DNA of 64,000 nt from Branchiostoma lanceolatum. Taxonomy: Eukaryota; Chordata; Leptocardii; Amphioxiformes; Branchiostomatidae. Both the position numbers and the translations under genes were made by a program. Location of the stretch: assembly GCF_035083965.1 (NCBI RefSeq), contig NC_089722.1, positions 30,678,958 through 30,742,957 of the forward strand, given 5' to 3'. Positions 56,901 to 64,000 of this stretch are shown one piece after another; position 1 is the first letter of the stretch; every line of letters starts with the position of its first letter. The notes beneath the pieces are model-generated. The model worked only from the letters and a program-made list of their open reading frames with translations. It searched no databases and was not told the DNA's origin.

Positions 56901-59900
56901 CCTGAGGATGTCTGACAGATGATACCCTTCTGCCAGGGAAACCTCCAGCTGCTGAAACTTTGCCATTTCGGCAGGTGTCTGTATAAGACTAACGGGATGT
57001 TTGGTCTTCGTTTTGTCTCTTCCAAATGGAGTCTTACATGCCCACGGCATGAAGCCGTCGAAAGCGAACCCACGCGGTGTCACAGAGTCAAAGAACCAAT
57101 CTTTCTCTGCGGGGTCCTCAGATTGAAAATCATTCAATGAAGGAATGGCCAGTGGTGGGAGAATTGTCTCTCCGAGGTTGATGACTTTCAGATGGAGGTA
57201 GTGAGTTAGGTTGAGGAAGTACCTTCGTGTGACGTCATTATCCTTCCCTTCCTCAATAAGAATGGCGAACTCCAGGTCAGAGTAGGGTGTGACCAGTTCT
57301 GTCGCCTGTGAACCCAATCCGATGAAAGCGTACTTACATGGAGGAGGACCGAGTACGGCAATGCATTCATCAACAAGGTCTCGGATGAACATCTGTCTAT
57401 CCCTGGCGGTGTTCTTGAATAAAGCCTTTACTGCTTCAGCTCGCTCCGCCTCGGCTGTTATCATGACTGGATCGTCCTCGTCGTATTGGTATGGGTTGTG
57501 TTGCTGATCGATGGCGTCTAGTTGTGACTTAGCACGCATGCGCGTCTCTTCTAACCTTTTCTGATCACGTTTGGCCGAGTTAGAGGAACACAGGTTGGTT
57601 TCCACATTTGCTGTGTAATAGAGGAAGCATTGTTCTGTCTTTTGCAGGCATTTAATTACATCGTGGTAATTTTTGTCTGTTCTGGCCATGGCTGCGTTGT
57701 ACAAAGCTGCTGCCTGTGTGAATTTCCTACCTTCTTTTGTTCTCTTGCCCTGCTGCACGTAGACGTCACCCAGTCTGCACAGACAGTCGGCCTCTTTACA
57801 TCGATCGGGTTTGTTAGGATCTGTATGTATACAAAATATTCAACATACATTTGTATCTATTTGCACATGAAATACGTATGTCATTAAATGGGCAGCTCGA
57901 GGTACTACTTTTATGATTACATGAGCCTGCTTCCTTCGTTCTAAGAAAATTCTATTATGAGCAAATATGCAACATACATGAAAGGCAAGGCAGACATTTT
58001 GGGTAGCAAATCTGCAAATGAAGAAAACATTTGTCTCTTGATACAAGCTAATCCCAAGCAAACGGACGCACCATGAATTAGTCTCAGGGCAGATGCAAAG
58101 TTCTGTTCTGCCACATCCAGCTTCTCATCAGTCAGTGCGCGGTCCCTTGTTTTCAGGTGATCCTCATAAGTCCTGAGAAGTGGCGAAGATATTCACAAGT
58201 TGTAGATTCTATGTTAGTTGTTTAGCACCATATATAACGATGATGAGTCCAAACAAATCATCCGTAAATAAGAGATACTAAGTAATTTTAGTAATGCACA
58301 CTGAGACATAGTGGATTCAAAAACAATAAGACTAGCTTCGAAAATACAATTTCACCACGGAAAAAATCGAACTGGCTGACAATGAAATAGAATTGAAATT
58401 TTTCAATGATAATTTCATCATTCATCTGTTCGTAAACATTTCCTGATCTCGTCTACAATCAAGACAATTTGTATGTATCTTTTCGTAACCACAAATTCAT
58501 ATTATATTGACCTAATCTGATAACGTTAGCGACAAAGCAAACATTACCACTCCTGTGCTTACATGGATTGTTGACTCTTTGCATGGCCGATGGCGTCAGT
58601 GTTTGGAGACGTCATCGGGGAGTCCCTTGGCACGTGACCCTTTTGTTGATGGACTCTGTGCTTTGGACTCTTTGATAATGTGAAAGTACAATGTTCAGAA
58701 TGCAACTGTGGCCAACTATAGCCAACGCTGTAATGACATGTACAAAGATCATCATATTAGATCTTTCTAGAGGAACTTCGTACACGTAATTCGAACGCTT
58801 ACCTTATATGGTCGCAGGTACATTTCGAACATTTACAAATAGTAACAATAAATAATAATGGGGTGTTTTAGCATCAAAGTCTAACCTTGCTAATAGACAC
58901 TTGACAAGAAACTTAAGGCCTCATTCAACACATTTTTGAGTCAATTTTGTATCTTAGTTTGCTTCGTTGGGGAGGCTGAGATAATGAACGCATTATCAAA
59001 CTGCCACTATGATATGGATAACTTGTTAAGATGTGACGTGGTCAAGAATCTCGACCAGCTGCCATTAAAACATGGAATTACGTCATGAGAAATTCTCTAG
59101 TTCACAAATAACCAAAGCTGCAGATGTGGGACAGATAATGTTCATTTAATAATATATCTCTAAAATACTTTTTTTTCATCAGGTATTATAAAAATGAGGA
59201 TGGTTACCTTATTTCCAATCGTCTTCATTTCTTGCCTGATTCTTGCCGTGTACAATAAGCGATGAACGAGTGCCATTGTGCCCTGGATCCGCCCACACCG
59301 TGCCAGTGCAGTGTTGTACAGAGCACTTGCCTTTGTCAGATCTGTGGTGTCTTTAGTTTCTGTGCCTCTTTTCAGGAACATGCCACCGAGACTCTTGATC
59401 GCCTCCGTCTCTAACATATTGTCCCCATTTACGATCCCTTCTAGCATTACCTTGGTATATTCAATAAGTAAAGAATCTCTATTACCACTGAAAGTCAGCT
59501 TTCGGTCCAGTTGTAGGAACTTCGTAGCTACTTTGGTGAGAGAAGAGGTTTTCTTGCCGCTAGTAAGGGGCTCATAGCTATTTGAGTCTGTAAATTGCTT
59601 CCCTGACCTTAATTTCACTGCAAAGTGGTAACGATAGTCGAGACTTTCTCCCACATCTGCGTCCTCACACAAGAGCAGTGCAGTCCTGTACAACACCATG
59701 GCATTGTCGAACTTCTCTGGTTGCTTGTAGAGTCTTCCCTTCTCCAAGTTCACGTCTCCCAGGCTTTTGAGCACCTCCACTTCCGCATACCTGTCCATGT
59801 TCGCCATGGCGTCCAGCAGGGCGAGGAGGTAGTTTGTCTCCGTACGCACTAGTCCGAGTCTCTTACTCTTGGCGTCCACCGCGCGAAGTTTCTCACAGAT

Positions 59901-59996
59901 CCTCAACATTATGGGTACAGGATGATTCTTAATGAATCTTAAATCACTTACACGTTGAGAAAAGTAGACATCACTCAGACGGCAGACTCGTAACAT
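53976..59996 (-). pseudogene. Nucleotidyltransferase-TPR gene with three lesions
   Basis: Exons 59208-59996, 58563-58669, 58072-58172 and 53976-57820 join in phase. The N-terminal part is helical and TPR-like (VEVLKSLGDVNLEKGRLY, EAIKSLGGMFLKRGTE). The last exon contains a pol-beta-type nucleotidyltransferase core (FIGLGSQATELVTPYSDLEF, the GS-x10-D-x-E motif) near residue 500, then a long helical region. It ends in about 16 kinesin-light-chain-style 42-residue TPRs (consensus KKAISYYEQSL, KTIYGDNTAHPDIASSLNNL, GLSWSELGD). Three breaks lie in the TPR array: an in-frame TGA at 56028-56030 where other repeats have TGG (Trp); a 4-bp loss near 55458-55466; and one extra A in a seven-base run at 54862-54868. 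Coding continues in a new frame after each frameshift. Likely a recent pseudogene, or partly assembly error at the homopolymer. The family is expanded in marine invertebrates and its function is not known to me. It is convergent with sf3a1. Confidence 0.75.
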
Positions 59997-60040
59997 TTTG
60001 AGTACTGGATGATTCTACAGGATCTTAAATCAGATGACAC
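59890..60040 (-). repeat. Tandem duplication at the 5' end of the NTase-TPR gene
   Basis: On the minus strand GATTTAAGATYC, AGAATCATCC and GTAC...AATGTT occur twice about 95 bp apart, each copy followed by an ATG (M-L-R-V/I-C). One copy lies inside the ORF and the other just upstream, so the true start could be either methionine. Confidence 0.55.
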
Positions 60041-60489
60041 CGATCTCGGATAAGCTGGCATTGCAAGCAACATGGCGTACAACTAACTGCGTAGCAAACA
60101 TGTATAAACTGGTACAACACACTGTAGACTTTGACCCTTTATCACGAGGACTGTGTTTGTTCCTCTTACAGGACTGAGGGGGCAAAGTCAACAGGTTTTG
60201 TCGTACGGGAACATACAGACCTTGTTAAGTTGCTGTGCCGGGGAAAGCAGTTAGGATCTCGTTAAGTTCTGCATGTTCTTCCTTTTGAAAGGCTTCAAAA
60301 TACAAAAGAATAACGTTACATGTACACATTTTGATTTTAATGATATAGAAATAGGTAAAGTATTTTTCGTGGAATAGTGCATGGATATATTACAGTGGTA
60401 ATATGTTTAACTTTGACAAATGTATTGAACGACACACTCCGTTAAATATTATCGATGATTAAGATCATTGTCACGGTCATATCACTTAA
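60041..60489. other. Non-coding stretch
   Basis: AT-rich DNA between the NTase-TPR gene start and the inverted duplication. I see no gene, repeat or site in it that I can support. Confidence 0.4.
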
Positions 60490-61860
60490 TGAACCAAATC
60501 CTACGGTAGACTTGCACGTGGAAACGCAGGGGGAAAACACCAAAAAACAAGCCACACCATTCAATCTCTGGCATCCGTTTTACCAGAGCCTTCTATATTT
60601 CCACATGCGACCGGCCGGCCAAGCATAATTCTTTATCCGTCCATAAACTGCAATAGAGTGTCACAGACAACATTCTTTGTATCAGACAAAGTAATGTTTG
60701 TTTCTTATAAAGAGTACTATTCAGACATATTGAAAACTATATTGTGTACAAGTAACTTATTTAGTATTAACGCGGTAGCACTGACCGTTAGATGTTTAGG
60801 TGTCTTATGGCAGATAAGATGTTTAGGTGTCTTATGTTTATCAAAGTTATAAACAATACACATGATCAGAAACGAACGTTTCCCATCGAACGTGAAACGT
60901 TTCAATGTACATGTTCCATTAGAAGAGTCCACAAAAATGTTACGGAATATACAAAACTACAAAACGTTGTAGTCTGGGATCAGCGGTATTTCAAATAATT
61001 AATTACAATGACATGGTAGTAGGAGTTAACTACCAAACCTAAAATATTTCAGCACCGTTGGCATTCGACAGTTCTGTACATGCTTGGTCTGTTTTCGCAG
61101 TGATGTTTATCCATTCTCCAGTTACTCTCTGAATGGCGGGCTGAATGCGAATATCATACACAGTATCAGGATTCAAATCACGGAAAACCAAACTTCTGCA
61201 GTTGTCCTGTCTGCGGTGACAGGGGGCGCTTCCGTCTGCAGGTGTCATTTCAATGGTGTAGTGGGTGACGTCATCACTGGTAGGTTCCCAAGTCACGTGT
61301 ATGGTGTTGGGTGTCGTGGCTTCCACTCGAAAATCCGCCAGCTCAGGAACTGTGTTGATCAAAGACAAAGTCGTATTTTAGACATATAGAATGCTTATTG
61401 AATTCAAGAGCATGTGACATCAAATAAGACCAAGAGGTGTAATATATGTCCTATCTCTTAATAACAATATCAAGAAACAATATTTTGACAAATGCCGCCA
61501 TTCTGAATATGATGACATCGGGTTAGGGACTAACCACTTCCCACTAAGGGGTCCTCACAGAATGGGCCAAAATCTGAAGGTCTACACTTTGTACAGTCTC
61601 ACCCATCTTATCTACATTTTCTGAGGAAAGGGCTTCTGCAAGTCGTAAATAGAAAGATGGGCCCTGTGCACCTGCCCTGGGCCCTTGACGGAGATTAACT
61701 TTTATCCACTTTCACTGTAATTTTAAACACCTCCTCAACAGAAACATGTCCAAGTTTTACGATTTTTTTCACCCTGTAACATATCTTGAATTAGATGATG
61801 TCCGGTCTGCCCATGTCGTGCAGAATCCCGACCAGTGCGGCATCGCTGACAGGCAGGGCC
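60490..61860 (-). repeat. Right arm of the long-range inverted duplication
   Basis: In reverse complement it matches the left arm 3970-6455 in the same block order: death-exon tail, intron, FN3 exon, then the block with GTGGACTCTTCTAATGGAAC, the block with TTTCCACATGCGACC and the block with GTTTCCACGTGCA. It lacks the 285-bp repeat found in the left arm. Confidence 0.75.
61039..61349 (-). CDS. FN3-domain terminal exon, second copy
   Basis: Acceptor TCAACACAG/TTCCTGAG at 61350 and stop TAG at 61039-61041. It encodes one fibronectin III domain (IHVTWEPTSDDVTHYTIEM, LNPDTVYDIRIQPAIQRVTG) about 90% identical to the exon at 4644-4945, with a different tail (TELSNANGAEIF). The domain is undamaged and phase 1 like its twin. 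The upstream death exon is broken, so it may be expressed only from another 5' exon or not at all. Confidence 0.6.
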
Positions 61861-61880
61861 GGTCTGCCACTTTTCGGCCT
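61773..61880 (-). pseudogene. Truncated death-domain exon fused to a minisatellite
   Basis: Minus-strand sequence SGRPALPVSDAALVGILHDM, then GRPDII, matches the last third of the death domain at 3995-4070. A small indel then puts a TAA (61791-61793) in this frame, while the final residues IQDMLQ before the donor ACAGG/GTGAAA fall in another frame. The first two thirds of the exon are replaced by the 39-bp minisatellite. The phase-1 donor is kept. Confidence 0.65.
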
Positions 61881-63447
61881 GCTGGCGGTGATGCAGCAGA
61901 GTGGCGGTTTCCCCGGCCTGCTGGCGGTGATGCAGCTGAGTGGCGGTTTCCCCGGCCTGCTGGCGGTGATGCAGCAGAGTGGCGGGTTCCCCGGCCTGCT
62001 GGCGGTGATGCAGCTGAGTGGCGGTTTCCCCGGCCTGCTGGCGGTGGTGCAGCAGAGTGGCGGTTTCCCCGGCCTGCTGGCGGTGGTGCAGCAGAGTGGC
62101 GGTTTCCCCGGCCTGCTGGCGGTGATGCAGCTGAGTGGCGGTTTCCCCGGCCTGCTGGCGGTGGTGCAGCAGAGTGGCGGGTTCCCCGGCCTGCTGGCGG
62201 TGATGCAGCTGAGTGGCGGTTTCCCCGGCCTGCTGGCGGTGATGCAGCAGAGTGGCGGTTTCCCCGGCCTGCTGGCGGTGATGCAGCAGAGTGGCGGTTT
62301 CCCCGGCCTGCTGGCGGTGATGCAGCAGAGTGGCGGTGGCGGGTTCCCCGACCTGCTGGCGGTGATGCAGCTGAGTGGCGGGTTCCCCGACCTGCTGGCG
62401 GTGATGCAGCAGAGTGGCGGTGGCGGGTTCCCCGGCCTGCTGGCGGTGATGCAGCAGAGTGGCGGGTTCCCCGACCTGCTGGCGGTGATGCAGCTGAGTG
62501 GCGGGTTCCCCGGCCTGCTGGCGGTGATGCAGCTGAGTGGCGGGTTCCCCGACCTGCTGGCGGTGATGCAGCAGAGTGGCGGTGGCGGGTTCCCCGGCCT
62601 GCTGGCGGTGATGCAGCAGAGTGGCGGTGGCGGGTTCCCCGGCCTGCTGGCGGTGATGCAGCTGAGTGGCGGTGGCGGGTTCCCCGGCCTGCTGGCGGTG
62701 ATGCAGCTGAGTGGCGGGTTCCCCGACCTGCTGGCGGTGATGCAGCTGAGTGGCGGTTTCCCCGGCCTGCTGGCGGTGATGCAGCTGAGTGGCGGTTTCC
62801 CCGGCCTGCTGGCGGTGATGCAGCAGAGTGGCGGGTTCCCCGGCCTGCTGGCGGTGGTGCAGCAGAGTGGCGGTTTCCCCGGCCTGCTGGCGGTGATGCA
62901 GCTGAGTGGCGGTTTCCCCGGCCTGCTGGCGGTGGTGCAGCAGAGTGGCGGTTTCCCCGGCCTGCTGGCGGTGATGCAGCTGAGTGGCGGTGGCGGGTTC
63001 CCCGGCCTGCTGGCGGTGGTGCAGCTGAGTGGCGGGTTCCCCGGCCTGCTGGCGGTGATGCAGCTGAGTGGCGGTTTCCCCGGCCTGCTGGCGGTGATGC
63101 AGCTGAGTGGCGGTTTCCCCGGCCTGCTGGCGGTGATGCAGCAGAGTGGCGGTGGCGGGTTCCCCGACCTGCTGGCGGTGATGCAGCTGAGTGGCGGTTT
63201 CCCCGGCCTGCTGGCGGTGATGCAGCTGAGTGGCGGTTTCCCCGGCCTGCTGGCGGTGATGCAGCAGAGTGGCGGGTTCCCCGGCCTGCTGGCGGTGGTG
63301 CAGCTGAGTGGCGGTTTCCCCGGCCTGCTGGCGGTGATGCAGCAGAGTGGCGGTTTCCCCGGCCTGCTGGCGGTGATGCAGCTGAGTGGCGGTTTCCCCG
63401 GCCTGCTGGCGGTGGTGCAGCAGAGTGGCGGTGGCGGGTTCCCCGTC
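61879..63447. repeat. 39-copy GC-rich minisatellite (39-bp unit, 45-bp variants)
   Basis: Thirty-one 39-bp and eight 45-bp units (one extra GGTGGC). The unit is CTGCTGGCGGTGATGCAGC followed by TGAGTGGCGGTTTCCCCGGC. Variable sites (ATG/GTG, CTG/CAG, TTT/GTT, GGC/GAC) form a mosaic. Every unit is a multiple of three and lacks stops in five of six frames, so ORFs of 570-600 codons appear on both strands. These are artefacts of composition unless transcription is shown. Confidence 0.95.
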
Positions 63448-64000
63448 CGGAGAACACTTGGTGGCCATGACCTAGAATGTAGAGCATGTGTTGACGTTAG
63501 CCTGAGTACCGTCTACGATGTAACCGCTGGCTCAATGTTTCCGTGGTTAGCAAAGCCAAAAAAGCACTGGGCCAGCGCCCGGTTACTACAATGAGGTTAA
63601 CTCTTGCTACAAAGGATGGTACTCAGGCTAATGTGTGGTCAGACCATCAGATGGATCGACCTGCTGTTTGCGGGAACGAAAAAAATAAAAGGTGTATATC
63701 AAGATATTCACACACGCTATGCTTAGGACTGATTCATTTATATTATTCCGCATGTTTTGTTACCTTTTACGTCATACTTTATTTCCCGTGAATTGCCCGG
63801 CTGGAAGTTGATTTGAAAATGTGACCTTAGCTAGCATAAGGTAACTTTACTATAGATTGTCCCGACATGTATTGCCTTGTGATATTTACTTGACACGACA
63901 GACACTACAGCTAAACTATGAATCGTTTAACCAGATACTTGAAGTGATCATGAAATACAATCTATCTAAATGAAAACATATTTTCCGAGTAGGCCTTTAT
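63448..64000. other. Right end of the window, no gene recognised
   Basis: No homology to the upstream exons of the left UNC5-like gene could be seen on the minus strand, so the inverted copy either ends at the minisatellite or continues beyond the window. Confidence 0.35.

Noticed and set aside
61879-63447. CRISPR-like array
   Set aside because: Units are contiguous with no unique spacers, and the window is animal DNA.
61735-63594. Four ORFs of 570-600 codons on both strands, repeat-rich
   Set aside because: All arise from one 39/45-bp minisatellite whose unit is a multiple of three without stops in five frames. Nothing else supports a protein.

Overview
The window is animal nuclear DNA: small exons with GT-AG introns, conserved metazoan genes, and many introns carrying SINEs, MITEs, minisatellites and cut-and-paste transposons. 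Gene content and repeat style fit an invertebrate chordate, most likely amphioxus (Branchiostoma). This is inference from recognised proteins, not a database match, and the species cannot be named.

Layout. (1) 730-4945 (+): the 3' part of an UNC5-like receptor gene (UPA and death domains) whose last exon adds a fibronectin type III domain. (2) 5-9 kb: mostly non-coding, with a dispersed repeat, two hairpin MITEs and one orphan signal-peptide exon. (3) 9107-15091 (+): complete ogfod2 in 8 exons, with minisatellites in two introns. (4) 16530-24961 (-): ccdc157 in about 13 coding exons, plus a likely 5' UTR exon near 29.0 kb. (5) 25.0-28.8 kb: a hAT-type MITE and a 5'-truncated LINE (RT, RNase H) that is itself broken by a SINE. 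(6) 29.3-40.7 kb: two neighbouring transposon-derived units. Each pairs a + strand THAP/DDE_Tnp_4 transposase gene with a - strand YqaJ-type nuclease gene, tail to tail. The first unit looks intact and its nuclease also has SAP-like, SWIM and PHD domains. The second has an intact transposase but a gutted nuclease. (7) 40989-52782 (+): complete sf3a1 in 12 exons, 793 codons. (8) 53976-59996 (-): a nucleotidyltransferase-TPR gene with one nonsense codon and two frameshifts. (9) 60.5-63.5 kb (-): an inverted, degenerate second copy of the death/FN3 end of gene 1, joined to a 39-copy, 39/45-bp minisatellite.

Three larger patterns stand out. ccdc157 and sf3a1 lie head to head, as I recall for human chromosome 22q12.2, but here about 12 kb of THAP/YqaJ elements separates their promoters. 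The death-FN3 segment occurs in inverted orientation at both ends of the window, bracketing all the other genes. The transposase/YqaJ pair is the best candidate for a little-described system: a DNA transposon with an accessory PD-(D/E)xK nuclease carrying chromatin-reader and DNA-binding domains.

All exon coordinates come from reading splice sites and checking phase by eye. No alignment or database search was run.
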